Assembly: GCA_932294295.1 (NCBI GenBank)
Contig: OW028581.1
Span: 39,027,995 to 39,091,994 of the forward strand
Direction of reading: 5' to 3'
Length of the DNA: 64,000 bases
DNA from: Alitta virens
Taxonomy: Eukaryota > Annelida > Polychaeta > Phyllodocida > Nereididae
The position numbers and the translations under genes were made by a program. How positions within the stretch are numbered: the first letter of the stretch is position 1; each line of letters starts with the position of its first letter. Under the pieces are notes generated by a model. That model saw only the letters and a list, made by a program, of their open reading frames with translations. It ran no database searches and was not told the origin of the DNA. This document shows positions 10,888 to 21,647 of the stretch, in pieces.

Positions 10888-11218
10888 AAGTACGTTATAA
10901 TTATTATGTATACAAATGTATTGCCTTTGGGTGACTATGAACTGTATGGTGCTATATGCCAAAGGTACTAAATATGTATATATTACCAAGCTCTGTCATG
11001 TAGCCTTGATAAATATTACTTTGACCCTACTAGATAGGAACTGTATGTAGATTTTAGTTATTAATTTCAAATACTATTTGTTTTACTTTGATTTGATTTA
11101 ATATACATTTTAACAGTATTATAGTCGTACAGAAGCGTAATGCTTGGATATCATGTAAAATGTGCTGTATATATGTGTATTTTATATGTATTCGGATTGT
11201 ATACGACTCAAAATAAAA
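10888..11218 (+). other. LINE 3' untranslated region
   Basis: AT-rich sequence between the last ORF2 stop and the (TATC)n tail. No further coding signal is seen. Confidence 0.7.
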
Positions 11219-11243
11219 TGTATCTATCTATCTATCTATCTAC
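11219..11243 (+). repeat. (TATC)n tail of the LINE
   Basis: About five TATC units end the element and merge with the CTACT duplication. Tandem-repeat tails rather than poly(A) are typical of CR1/L2-like LINEs. Confidence 0.9.
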
Positions 11244-11467
11244 TGAGGATGAAGTATCCAACTGCTCAAGTGAATGCTGTGGACCAGAAAAATGCAGACA
11301 TCCATGAGATCATCCCAGGTGCATGGAGGGAGAATGCCAATCTACCAGACATGGGACATGTGTACAGAGGCAACACCAACAGAGCAGCCAAGGAAATGTG
11401 GCAATACTTGGTCAACTACGTGAACTCAGAAGCTGGGAGTGTACCATGGCAACAAGACAAGATTTGA
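11240..11467 (+). pseudogene. Transposase C-terminal part, displaced by the LINE
   Basis: The codons CTA CTG AGG ATG AAG TAT continue the HNLL reading broken at 6144, giving HNL-LRMKYPTAQ. The tail runs through GAWRENANLPDMGHVYRGN and EMWQYLVNYVNSEAGS to a stop at 11465-11467. The duplicated CTACT on both sides (6140-6144 and 11240-11244) confirms that this is the far half of the same gene. Confidence 0.9.
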
Positions 11468-11791
11468 AAACAACACGAATGATGTAAGTTTGAACATTTA
11501 ATTATTACGACACTTCAGACATCTGCAGCACACAAGTGCAAAAAATACACAGCATTTAATTATTGTCATGCAGTACAGTTTACATGAAAAAAAAAGTAAC
11601 ATAATAATACAATGACCAGTAATTTTAAATGTATAAGTTGCTTGTAATAACAGTTCATTGTTCATTTAATAAAAGTTCATTGTTCATTTCCAGGTAACTG
11701 GTCAGAGAAACATCCTGAGGCGTGCTACAATCCTGTGGTGACATGGAAGGACGACCGTGCAAAGGACCTGCAGTCAACCATGCCTGACTTA
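11468..11791. other. Spacer between the convergent Harbinger genes; no gene
   Basis: AT-rich spacer between the transposase stop (11467) and the accessory-gene stop on minus (11792). No independent gene is seen. Confidence 0.6.
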
Positions 11792-13385
11792 TTATCGTCG
11801 AAGATGTCGGAGGAGGGGGATCGGTGCAGGCACAGACGAAGAAGGGGCAGACGACATGAGAGCCTGTGGCGAAGAGCCGGACGCAGGAGCGAACATCTGG
11901 GCAGCAGGGCTGGGAGAATGCTGAGCGAACATCTAGGCAGCAGGGCTGGAAGAATGCTGAGTGAACATCTGGGCAGCAGGGCTGGAAGAATGCTGAGTGA
12001 ACATCTGGGCAGCAGGGCTGGAAGAATGCTGAGCGAACATCTGGGCAGCAGGGCTAGAAGAATGCTGAGGGAACATCTGCGTGGCAGGGCCGGATGAACT
12101 GGCTGCAGTAGCAGGAGCAGGGAGGACGAACTGCTGCTGCTGAGGGACAGGAGGCACAAAGGGATGATACTGCTGTTGCTGTTGCAGTTGCTGCTGGCGC
12201 TTCCGACGATACGCCTGCTTAAACTGCATCAGGTGCTGTAAGGTTTGGGCCTGGTAATCCCACCAAGTGTCCGTCTCCATCTTCATGACCTTGTGGTATA
12301 TCATGTCCGTGAAAACCCTATTGGACAAGATCTGTGGCTTTTTCAATCAGCTGGAAATAGGAAAGAACACAACATTAGAGTAAAAGTCACATGGCAACTG
12401 CAATAGCATGTGCATTATTGACAATGTAATGAAAAGACACATCACCATACAGTGAACACTGGAAGTGCCAAGAAACAAAGCTACCACTTTCTACTATGGA
12501 AAAGCTACAACTTTAAAATGCAAGATTACAATTACAACTTTAAACTGCAACATTACAATAAGATTATCTTGATTATCACAACCACTGAAGCAGTATACTT
12601 ACTTGATTGACAGCTTGTGTAGCAATTCCACCTCCACTACCTGCAAGGCTGGATGCATCACAGTCATGATGATGACGAGGCTCGTGATGACGTCTGGATG
12701 TCTTCTTGCTTGGAGGAGGGGCCCCCTTCTTGCTCCTGCTGCTGCCCTTGTAAGGCCCACCCTTGGACCTGCTGGTATCCGAATCCCTGCCACCATCATC
12801 CGAACTATCCACAATGACCTCATCAGCTTCAGAGGTCTCATCATCCTCAGTGGTAGCTCTGTTGCTGGATGCGCTTTTGGCCGATAAGCTGTGGGAAAGC
12901 TGCCCACCTTTCTTTCTTTTCCCAGCATCAACCCTCTTGATGTGCCTTTCGAGATAGCCAAAATTTTCCATTATCCAGTTGTCCCAGTCTGTGAGGATTC
13001 TGGCGGCCCCACAAGAAGGCTTCTTGCTTGGATCCGTAAGCATCCCCACTGAAGTCCGCAAGGAGTCGATCCACGTCTTCAGCTGCTGGGCTGTACAACT
13101 CACCTCTTTCGCCTTCTGGTCGATTATTCGCGATTTAATGTCTGTCCGCTTGTATTAAGCAAGCTGCCGGTTGTAGAGCATCTCCTGGGAATGGTACGAG
13201 TCGGCCACATCTTGTTCCTGGTCTTCTGTCAGGTTCAGCGGTTCTTTCTTGTGCCTCTTCGCTTTTGCTGCAGGTGGCGGTGGAGCTGCAGTACCAGTTA
13301 CTGACGGGAGATGGGCTGAATCTGATGAGGCGATTGAATTTGAGCAGGAGAGTCCGCTTATATAAGCTCCCAGGATTAGGGGCAA
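11792..13385 (-). pseudogene. Harbinger accessory protein (MADF/Myb-like), two exons, disabled
   Basis: Start near 13385. After a short Ala/Pro/Lys-rich leader comes a MADF-like domain: LNLTEDQEQDVADSYHSQ, LYNRQLA, an in-frame TAA at 13155-13157, KRTDIKSRIIDQKAKEV, QLKTWIDSLRTSVGML and NFGYLERHIKRV. Then come acidic and basic low-complexity segments. Exon 1 ends ...ATQAVNQ at 12603 before GTAAGT. Exon 2 starts after an AG at 12351-12352 (LIEKATDLVQ), shifts frame once near 12320, and continues as NRVFTDMIYHKVMKM, QTLQHLMQFKQAYRRKRQQ and a Gln-rich stretch. It ends in a 12-residue tandem repeat (AQMFxQHSSSPA) with one CAG-to-TAG change at 11933-11935; the terminal TAA is at 11792-11794. Related to the gene at 3020-4124. 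Known role: Harbinger second proteins bind DNA and support transposase entry and targeting. Confidence 0.82.
11891..12096 (-). repeat. 36-bp coding minisatellite in the accessory gene
   Basis: Five to six units built on GAACATCTGGGCAGCAGGGC plus TGGAAGAATGCTGAG. Read on minus they encode a 12-residue repeat, AQMFAQHSSSPA with A/T variation. The period keeps the frame. Confidence 0.9.
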
Positions 13386-14240
13386 GGAAGTGCCCCCTGA
13401 TTGGCTACCTGATGGTCAAGAGACCAGAACACTTCCTGGCCATACAGGAAGTGGCTAGCAAGAAGAAACCAATATGGCTGCCCAGTGACTTTAACCAAAT
13501 TTACATGGTACGTAAATCTCATTTAACAAACACAATTCAGCTTGAATACGTTTGGACACATTGCCGTTTATTGGCTAAACAAGAAATGGATGGACACAGA
13601 TACGACAGACAACACAGAGACAGATGAAACACAAAACATATATATACAGCTTGCTTTTGTAGACAGCCAAGATAAAGCAGAGCGTATTTCCCAAAAAGCA
13701 AGAGGAGTTAGGCGACTAAAAAAGGTGAAAGTGATGGTGGGTTAGTGAAAGTGATGTGAGGGAGAGCTAAAGCGGGCGGAGATGATGATGAACAGCGTGC
13801 GTGCGGCAGAATGATGCTTCTCCCAAGACGGCAGTTCTATATATACTAAGGCATCCGTACTCACTCCGTGTCAGTCTAATTAACACCATGGTGACACCTT
13901 GTTCACTCTGGCCTCTCCGCATTGAACTCATGTGACACCGTGTACATAACAGGGTTAACGGACAAGCAAGTGACCTGTAACCCGCTTTCCCTGTTCACTC
14001 CATGTTTACTCCGTGTTGCTCCTTGTACTGTCCAGCGTGTACTTTTCACGCCCGGTTGACGCCGACTTAGCCGGAGATCACACAAAGTATTCCGGAGTCA
14101 ATACGGAGGTCCCCGGAGATCTACGGAGTCTACTGGGAGTCTACACGGATCAACACGGAGTGAATTAATCCGGTACCTCCGGCATGAAAAATTAAACGTT
14201 TAATTTTTTCCCCGGAGTCCCACAGTGTTACCGGATAGCC
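13386..14240. promoter_or_regulatory. Harbinger right subterminal region, upstream of the accessory gene
   Basis: Lies between the accessory-gene start and the right TIR. The outer 350 bases are rich in CGGAGT and CTCCGTG motifs in both orientations. By family analogy these are likely transposase or accessory-protein binding sites. No ORF is supported. Confidence 0.5.
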
Positions 14241-14287
14241 CCGGACAATGCCGGACAATGCCGGACAATGCCGGACAATGCCGGACA
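14241..14287. repeat. 10-bp subterminal tandem repeat (CCGGACAATG)n
   Basis: Four full copies of CCGGACAATG plus a partial one, about 95 bp inside the right end of the Harbinger element. The CCGGA core also occurs in both TIRs. Confidence 0.93.
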
Positions 14288-14383
14288 TGAACAAGAGGTC
14301 TACACGGCATTCCCCGGAGTATGCCGGAGTTGTCCTCCGGGATGCTCCGGTGTCTAATCCGGCTAAGTGTGAAGGGGCCTTTA

Positions 14384-14883
14384 GGGTCCATGCATTATTT
14401 ACATTTATATTTATTTAATAATTTGTAATTTTATGCTTCATTGGCCTTTTTTTCAATAATAGTTCTTTAAATCAATCAATCAAGCAATACATCTATAGAA
14501 TAGAGTTGGTAATTGAATTTAATAAAATGATATAATTTATTAGTAGAGTAAATTTCTTTGTAATATTAGCTAAAATATTATATATTATATTATGAAGGCC
14601 AAGGTCCAGAAGACTGGTAGGTACCTGCATGCAGGCCCGTGTCAACTGACGAAGAAGCTCCTGCAGGCGTGGTTGATTTGTGAAATCTTGCAGGCTTCTC
14701 AAACCATATCGTCTTGCCATGGGACACTTCCTTTCTCTGAGATGACATAGTCCACCAAGTACAGTCATTGTAATTTGGCACTCTGGGTAGCATAGTTCCC
14801 TCCGATCCTATGTGGTGGCATTTCAGCAATTTCCACAGCATCCCGCCAACCCCTAGGATTGACCTCATGGGTGGTCCAGATGG
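14384..14883. other. Intergenic; no recognised gene
   Basis: AT-rich sequence followed by a segment at 14590-14868 open on minus (92 codons) that matches no family I recognise and has no supporting context. Confidence 0.4.
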
Positions 14884-15890
14884 CTAGTTTCAGTTTTACC
14901 AGTCTTTGCCAGATATGGACAATTATACATGAACTTTTATATTTTCATAAGTAGCTGGAACCTTACTTCTTTTTTGCATGCTAATATTGTTACTGTCATT
15001 TGTTTTTTTAAATCTTTATTTTAGTTTACATTGTGACAAACATCAAGTTTTCAAATACAAGTATATTCAAACAGTTATTGTTACTTAAGACTGATGATAT
15101 ATGTGCACTGCATGACTACTTATTTTGTTACAAATATGAAAATCAATTGTCACCAGACAATTTTTTGATAAGTTTGAGTGATGATTACTTTCATGAATAC
15201 TTAACTAGAGCAAGAGGGAATCGTCAAGTGCCTGCTGTAAGGCATGCCAATCCATAAGTCCCTATAAATTTTAATAATATGCCAATTGATATTCAGGACA
15301 AACTTTAAACTCACTACATATATAATTTAAATTTTACATTAAGAAAATATTATTGATATTTATTTAAGCCAATGTAACATTTCAGACTGTCTTGTGTGTC
15401 ATAAGATGTAGTCTTTATTGTATAATTATACTTATTAAGTTAATTGAAGAAAGCTATGTTTTTCTGTTAATAACACTCCATATACTTCATTGTGAACATG
15501 GACTCCAGGCATTGACATCATTGTAATTTTCCATAGTTAGTGTTGGTTTGTTGGTGGCCCCTCAGCAGTGATGACATGATCATCTTAGAGGAGTCACCCT
15601 GTTCAATATTTTATTAAATGAAAATCTCTAAATCTATATAATATTGTCTATTGTATTAGTGAATATAGCATGAAGTCATATAGTTTGGTATGGACAATAA
15701 GATAGATTATTGATAAAAGTAAATTACCGACCGGCGCGCATGCATGATAATTGATTTGCACCATTTGAGCATATGATGTAATGTAATCAAAAGCCTCATA
15801 ATTTTATGTGAATTTCTTATCAATCGTTCATTGTTAGATAGTTTCTGATGATGATGAAGAATTTGGCTCTCCAGAGTATTGCCCACTCAT
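14884..15890 (+). mobile_element. LINE 3' fragment, copy 1 of a direct duplication
   Basis: A C-terminal RT remnant (15033-15257; DYFHEYLTRARGNRQVPAVR, matching the FHxYxTRxRxxxRxP motif of LINE C-termini) is followed by a stop, an AT-rich 3' UTR and a hairpin near 15550 (GGTGGCCCCTC...GAGGAGTCACCC). The same series recurs at 16420-17516. Confidence 0.75.
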
Positions 15891-16419
15891 TATTTCAAAA
15901 AATTATGTGCATATCATTCCATCAATGCAAATTTAAGCTATTTCCATAATAACATATTGAAATGATAAGGTGGCCCCTCAGAAGCGACATATAATATGTC
16001 TTTTAGAGGGGTCTCCTTGCCTCTTTTTGTAACTGACTTTCCCCATGGGGGGCTAATAACTTCATTCTCATTGATATCCGTGGTGTTCTGGTAAAATCTG
16101 CGACCGTTTCTAAACAATGAGAAGGCTTCTACTTGGCAGTTAATCCTTGTATTTGTTGTGCATATCAATGATTAATTTCGCCAGCACTTGTGATTCAATA
16201 TTTATATAAGTTTTCATTATCTCTATTTTAAACAGATGGTTATGGATAGTGCTGTGAGATGTATATATACTGTTAGCCAATGTAGAACTTTACATGAAAA
16301 CTACTTAATAATGCTGCTATCGATTATACATTGCAACCGTCCTTGATATATGATGGAGATCTTCTGACAATGTCAGCGCAATACTGCAGTTAATAAAACT
16401 AGGTCAATGCAATGCTGTT
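15891..16419. repeat. Spacer with an extra LINE 3' hairpin
   Basis: Between the two LINE 3' copies. At 15969-16015 a third GTGGCCCCTC...GAGGGGTCTCC hairpin occurs without an RT remnant, suggesting another, shorter 3' end of the same family. No gene. Confidence 0.55.
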
Positions 16420-17516
16420 AGTTTCAGTTTTACTAGTCTTTGCCAGATATGGACAATAATACATAAACTTTTCTATTTTCATAAGTTCTTTTTTGCATGC
16501 TAATATTGTTACTGTCATTTGTTTTTTAAAATCTTTATTTTAGTTTACATTGTGACAAGCATCAAGTTTTTAAAAACAAGTATATTCAAACAGTTATTGT
16601 TACTTAAGATTGATGATCTATGTGCACTGCATGACTACTTATTTTGTTACAAATATGAAAATCAATTGTTACCAGACTATTTTATGATAAGGTTGAGTGA
16701 TGATTACTTTCATGAATACTTAACTAGAGCAAGAGGTAATCGTCGAGTGCCTGCTGTGAGGCATGAGTTCGAGAGACAATCTATAAGCTTCCCAATTAAT
16801 TTTATTAATATGCCAATTGATATTCAGGACAAACTTTATACTCACTCCATATATAGTTTTAAAATTTACATTAAGAAAAGATTATTGATAGTTATTTAAG
16901 CCAATGTAACATTTCAGACTGTCTTGTGTGTCATAACTTGTAGTCATTATTGTATAATTATACTTATTTTGTTAATTGAAGAAAGCTATGTTTTGCTGTC
17001 AATAACACTCCATATACTTCATTGTGAACATGGACTCCAGGCATTGACATCATTGTAATTTTCCATAGTTAGTGTTGGTTTGTGGGTGGCCCCTCGGCAG
17101 CGATATCATCTTTGAGGAGTCACCCTGCTTAATATTTTATTAAATGAAATCTCTGTATTTTTAACATGTTTTTGTAATAATAGTGGGCAAAATAAATGAA
17201 TCTGTATCTATATAATATTGTCTATTGTATTAGTGAATATAGCATGAAGTTGTATAGTTTGGTATGGACAATTAGATAAAATAAACCAATCTTCTATTGT
17301 AATGTTTATTTTTCAAATCCAAATCTAGCAAAACAAGTTAGATTATTGATAAAAATAAATTACCGACCAGCGCACATGCTACTTGATTTGTACCATTTGA
17401 GCATATGATGTTATGTTATCAAAAGTCTCATAATTTTATGTGAATTTCTTATCAATCATTCATTGCTAGATAGTTTCTGATGAAGAATTTGGCTCTCATG
17501 AGTATTACCCACTCAT
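16420..17516 (+). mobile_element. LINE 3' fragment, copy 2 of a direct duplication
   Basis: Same order as copy 1: TTTGCCAGATATGGACAA leader, RT C-terminal remnant (16519-16899), 3' UTR, and hairpin near 17089 (GGTGGCCCCTCGGCAG). This copy retains more C-terminal codons (FERQSISFPINFI, NMPIDIQDKLY), where copy 1 has a premature stop. A 5' part of the LINE is absent in both. Confidence 0.75.
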
Positions 17517-18450
17517 GCTGTGTGTGCATCGGCTCAGCACTTTACTTACACAAGTTGATAGTATTAAGGCAAAAGTATCTATGTGTTTAACACTACTGGG
17601 TCATCCACCAATAAATCAAAGGCAGTTGACTTGCCTTATTGTTTCTCTCATCTATCTACGATTCTACATCACAGCCAGGTCCAGTCTTGTGCCCGCTTCA
17701 ATCTCGATTCCAAAATTGCAATGCTTTTTCTAATCATTCTGCCCAACTAAAAATGTGCTGCCTTATTTCTCAATCTTCGATTTGGTTTCCATCCACATAA
17801 TCTTTCATCTACATCATTCTGAACAACACATGTACATTTTATTTATTCATATCTATATATATATATTTTTTTATCAATCTGCTCATGCATAATTGATTTT
17901 GCTTATGATGCACAATATGAAGTTCTGAAAAAACGGGTGTTCTATTGTCAAATGTACATTTGTTTTTACACAGATATTGGCAAATAGCTCAGTCTGAGCC
18001 AATTTCTGCCGAAAATGGATCAATGATTAAGCGTCGCAACGCCGTTACAACGCTTGTTCAGTGCCATTTACGAAATAGTACCTTATGCAGTTGGTGGAAT
18101 TCCATGGTAAAGTTGTTCAATTTCATAACGTTAGTAGAGTTTAAGTCAAAATAAATCGTCTGAACCAGTTTCACAGCGGGTGGCTTCTTGGAAGAAAGAA
18201 ATAAGGTGTAGTAATCGCACTACTTTGTGTGCAGACGACGCGTGGAAGCATTTCCCTCCCCGATTTCAGGGGAGTGACAAATCGTTTATCAGAAAAGCCG
18301 ATGCTTGGCACCGGATCGTAGCGCCGCCTTTCGGAAGAAAACGCAGTCTGAGCATTATTGTGCAATAATATTTTTTTTATTCTACCATTGTGAGTTGGAG
18401 GAAATCATGCCAAAAGCAATTAGAATTTGACTGGCAGCATTTAGTCTACC
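17517..18450. other. Upstream region of copy B; no gene
   Basis: No gene is recognised. The last 55 bases (GTGAGTTGGAGGAA...GTCTACC just before ATG) are shared with copy A and the relic at 23114, so the 5' UTR/promoter-proximal part lies here. The exact transcription start cannot be seen. Confidence 0.5.
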
Positions 18451-21400
18451 ATGAAATGCATGGAGTCTTGCCTGGCACTTACTGTGCTTGTGGCCTTTTT
18501 AGACTCCACAATTGCTTTTGGAAAATTTGGGTACTTCGGTAATTATCCTTCATTATGCTTGGGCAAACAGCCATACAGGTAAGTAACCTCCAATCCTTAT
18601 GTTTTTTTCTAAAATTTATAGTATATTTTACATTATATATCTTGCAAACTAAAGCCCCCCTCTCACATAGCCGGTTTTGCCGTAGTGAAGCCGTAGTATG
18701 ACGTAACAGTTACGCAACGCGATTCTTGGCTCCAAGCTGACGGCAAACCAGCAATTCTCGGCGATACTCGTCGAGTCACTCCTGTGACTCGGGCCCAAAC
18801 CGGGATTCTCGGGCCAGGTAGCCAGAATTTCAATGCATGCAGGGAATTCTCGTAGCAAAATCGCAGGTGTTCAAAAGTAAACAATAAACCGGTCTAACCA
18901 ATCGGATTACCCCTCGAAGTCGTCGAGTCACCCCTGGAGGCCGTCGAGTCACTCGACGACTTGGACGGGTTTCCCGTCGCTAATTTTACCCGTAGTAAAC
19001 CCGATGCCTTGTTCAGGGGTTCTAGGGGTAAGTCGACAGGTAGTACGGGTGAATCGACGGCTTCCACGGGTGACTCGCCGGCTTCCACGGGTGACTCGCC
19101 AACTGCTACCAGCGTCAGCATCAGCGTAGGCAGGGAGGGGGGTTGTATATACTTTAAAAGGCTGCTGCTCCCCTAATATTATTAATTATTGATAGTAACG
19201 TATTATTAGGTGAAGATCTTATTACTGCCTGTCTATCTACATATCTACATATCTATACTCTATGAGGTATTACTAACTTTATTAACAAGAATATTCTTGT
19301 TTGTGCCTAGTATACTCCATTAATTTTCCCCACCTTAACTATTATTTAAATTCTACACATTTCCCTGAACAATTCAGTCTTTGATATAAAAAATGAAAAT
19401 AAAACAATGATAGCATTGTTAGACATGAGCTATAATAACATAAGTAATTCAATTCAATTAGCCAAATGAAAAGAAGTCCTTCACAAAGGTTAATTGTCAT
19501 TAGTCAATTGCAATTAACCTGGATTACAGGTTTAATGTCATGTCCTATTCAATTCACAATTAAAAAGAAGCCACTTTGAACATCACACATATCTGAGTGT
19601 CAATTGTCATTTAGTATAACGGTCATAATGAATTGTATATAGTCCAATTTTCGTCAAATCAAATTTATATAATAGATAAGGTGAGGAAAATTAATGGAGT
19701 ATACTAAGCAAAATCAAGAATATTCTTGTAAAAAACGCCCCCAACCTTAATCGCTGTTCTTTAATGTAGATAGTTAGATAGATAGATATGTAGATAGATA
19801 TGTAGATAGATTGATAGATATGTAGATATGTAGATAGATAGTTGAGACAGTCAGATAGATTTATATGCTTATTATATAATATAGAATATCTCGCTTAATA
19901 GTTGGTCTATTTTCGATCCTAAAACACGTATGGAATCAGTATGACCTATACTACAAGCCAGTATGGACGAATATTAAGGGAGCAGCAGCCTTTGATACAG
20001 TCCGGGCGCAGACGTGTGCGGGAGCACCACTGTTTGCCTCTGCCAACCTAGCTGCCTTCTCAGACAAATAACTCGTTTAATACTTGGTCTATTTTCGATC
20101 CAAAAACACGCATAGAATCAGTATGAATTATACTACAATTCATTCTCTATTTGACGAAATCGGACTTATATTAGGGGAGCAGCAGCCTGTTAAAGTATAT
20201 ACAACCCCCCTCTCTGCCTACGCTGATGCTGACGCTGGTAGCAGTCGGCGAGTTACTCCTACAACTTGGCAGGTTACTCCTGGAAGCCATCGAGTTACTC
20301 CTACTACCCGTCGACTTACTCCTAGTGTCCTGTAGAAACCGCCAAGTCACCCGCCGAGTCACCCGCCGAGTCACCCGCCGAGTCACCCGCCGAGTCACCC
20401 GTAGAACCCGCTGAGTCACCCGTAGAACCCGCCGAGTCACCCGTAGAACCTGCCGAGTCACCCGTAGAACCCTTTTTGCTGCCAGAATCCGTCGCCAACC
20501 CGGCGAAAAAAGCTGTTACATAACCGTTATGTAATACTACGAGTTCACTACGGCAAAAAACCGGCTATGTGAGAGGGGGGCTTAAGAATATTTCAGACTA
20601 GAAAAGTTTCCTGGAGTCGGTTAAAATTGAATCGTTATAAGTAACTATGAGTAATCTTGTTTATCATGCCAACATGATCATCCAGTCAATTATGTCAGCC
20701 ACTAGTCTACATGATAATTTTTACAAAGACATCTTTATTATGTAAAAATAAAAATAAAAAAATTTCTTATTTCATTTCCAGTTCATTCGAAACCATTTCC
20801 AAATTGTCCTGTGCTATGTCATGTAACCGTGATGACAATTGTGATACTTTTGACATCATCAGCATGATGTCAAAATTCAACTGCAGTCTGTTTGCTTACA
20901 ATGGTAGAGCATTTCATGTTGTTGATGCAAATAAGATCAATGAAGGATGGTTTTTCTACAAATCAGGTCAGTATGCAAACTATAATATCATTATTATATA
21001 TTGTCTCCATTGAAATAGAGATAAATGTGACATGGATGTAAGAGCTTTTTGTAAAGATTGCTTTAATACTTTTTGCATTACTGTCAACTTTAAGGAAGAT
21101 ATAATGACAGAGAATAGCTGGGTAAGGTGGCTAAATGAAACATATTGATTAATTGGCAGATGTTATTATGCATTTATTGGGGTTCATGTTTTTTTTCTTA
21201 TTTGCTATTTAACCATTTTTAATTGAAAACATTTCTCGCCATTATTATATAAATGATGATGGGTATATAAATGGTTTGGTTATTGAAGTTATGAAAGTTG
21301 ACAAGTCATTACTATTTTCAGGCACCTTAAATTCCCTGTTTCTTGGCCATGGCTGTTTCAAAACCTTGCCTAAAAAGTTCATGGGTCCATTGCTAAAAAA

Positions 21401-21647
21401 CTACAGGCCAGTGAATAATGCACAATGGAAAGACTACTACAATCATGTTAACATGATCACGCTGCCACAATGTGCTACTCTGGCTAGAGAGAAAGGTCAC
21501 CAAATGTTCGGCATTGAGTACTGGGGAGAATGCTATGGTTCAGCTGAACTGGATCTGAGCATTCGAAGTCCCACATCCAGCTATTCTTGTGACACGTATG
21601 GTGTTGGTGAAGCTGATCAAGTGTTTCTCTATACCATAGTAAAATGA
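18451..21647 (+). CDS. Copy B: small secreted protein, PAN/apple-like + WSC-like domains
   Basis: Three exons: 18451-18578, 20782-20966, 21322-21647 (212 residues; phases 2 and 1; donors GTAAGT and GTCAGT, acceptors TTTCCAG and TTTTCAG). Residues 1-22 are a signal peptide (CLALTVLVAFLDSTIA). Exon 2 carries a PAN/apple-like pattern (LSCAMSCNRDDNCDTF, FNCSLFA, FHVV, EGWFFYKS). Exon 3 is WSC-like (GHGCFKTLPKKF, PQCATLAREKG, FGIEYWGECYG, YSCDTYGVGE). Related extracellular modules often bind carbohydrate or protein ligands, but no ligand can be named here. It is the only intact plus-strand member; copies A and C are on minus. Intron 1 hosts a 1.9-kb foldback transposon. The central 271 bp of exon 3 are almost identical to pseudogene A. 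Confidence 0.8.
18653..20582. mobile_element. Harbinger-type foldback element in copy B intron 1
   Basis: Ends are AGCCCCCCTCTCACATAGCC and its inverse, flanked by TAA (18650-18652 and 20583-20585). Arms of several hundred bases are inverted copies: GGCTGCTGCTCCCCTAATAT near 19158 mirrors ATTAGGGGAGCAGCAGCC near 20172. The left arm has CGGGTGACTCG motifs and the right arm has repeated GCCGAGTCACCCGTAGAACC units (20340-20470). No transposase gene, so it is non-autonomous. The Arg/Val/Thr-rich open frames are the repeat units, not genes. Confidence 0.88.
19283..19740. repeat. Inverted repeat nested in the foldback element
   Basis: AACAAGAATATTCTTG...AGTATACTCCATTAATTTTC near 19284-19333 is mirrored near 19680-19735. 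TCTATCTACATATC runs outside the left arm and GATAGATATGTAGATA outside the right. Probably a second MITE nested in the first. Confidence 0.65.

Larger units (their letters stand above)
6145..11239 (+). mobile_element. CR1-like non-LTR retrotransposon with NADAR-containing ORF1
   Basis: The element runs from just after CTACT (6140-6144) to a (TATC)n tail before the second CTACT (11240-11244), 5,095 bp. Layout: 115-bp 5' leader; ORF1 (6260-7665) with coiled coil, SGNH esterase-like domain, NADAR and two zinc knuckles; a 45-bp gap; ORF2 (7711-10887) with APE endonuclease and reverse transcriptase; a 3' UTR and a tetranucleotide tail. An esterase in ORF1 and a short tandem-repeat tail are known in CR1-like LINEs. 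The copy has at least four frameshifts, an internal deletion in the endonuclease and a changed RT active-site Tyr, so it is inactive. Confidence 0.9.
4695..14380. mobile_element. PIF/Harbinger DNA transposon, nearly complete, with nested LINE
   Basis: The left end reads AGGCTCCTTCACACTTAGCC and the right end is its near-perfect inverse (GGCTAAGTGTGAAGGGGCCT). Both are followed inward by CCGGAT and flanked by TTA (4692-4694 and 14381-14383), the typical PIF/Harbinger target duplication. Subterminal regions are dense in CCGGA/CGGAGT motifs. It carries two convergent genes: a DDE transposase (plus, 5077-11467, split by a LINE) and a MADF-type accessory protein (minus, 13385-11792). Removing the LINE (about 5.1 kb) leaves about 4.6 kb. 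Both genes carry disabling mutations, so the copy is inactive. Confidence 0.92.

Noticed and set aside
14590..14868. 92-codon minus frame with Trp/Lys-rich start
   Set aside because: No family resemblance and no splice or promoter context. Left as unrecognised.
20171..20461. Arg/Val/Thr-repeat proteins (also at 42370-42777)
   Set aside because: They are translations of the GCCGAGTCACCCGTAGAACC repeats of Harbinger-type arms. They lack start context and occur on both strands.
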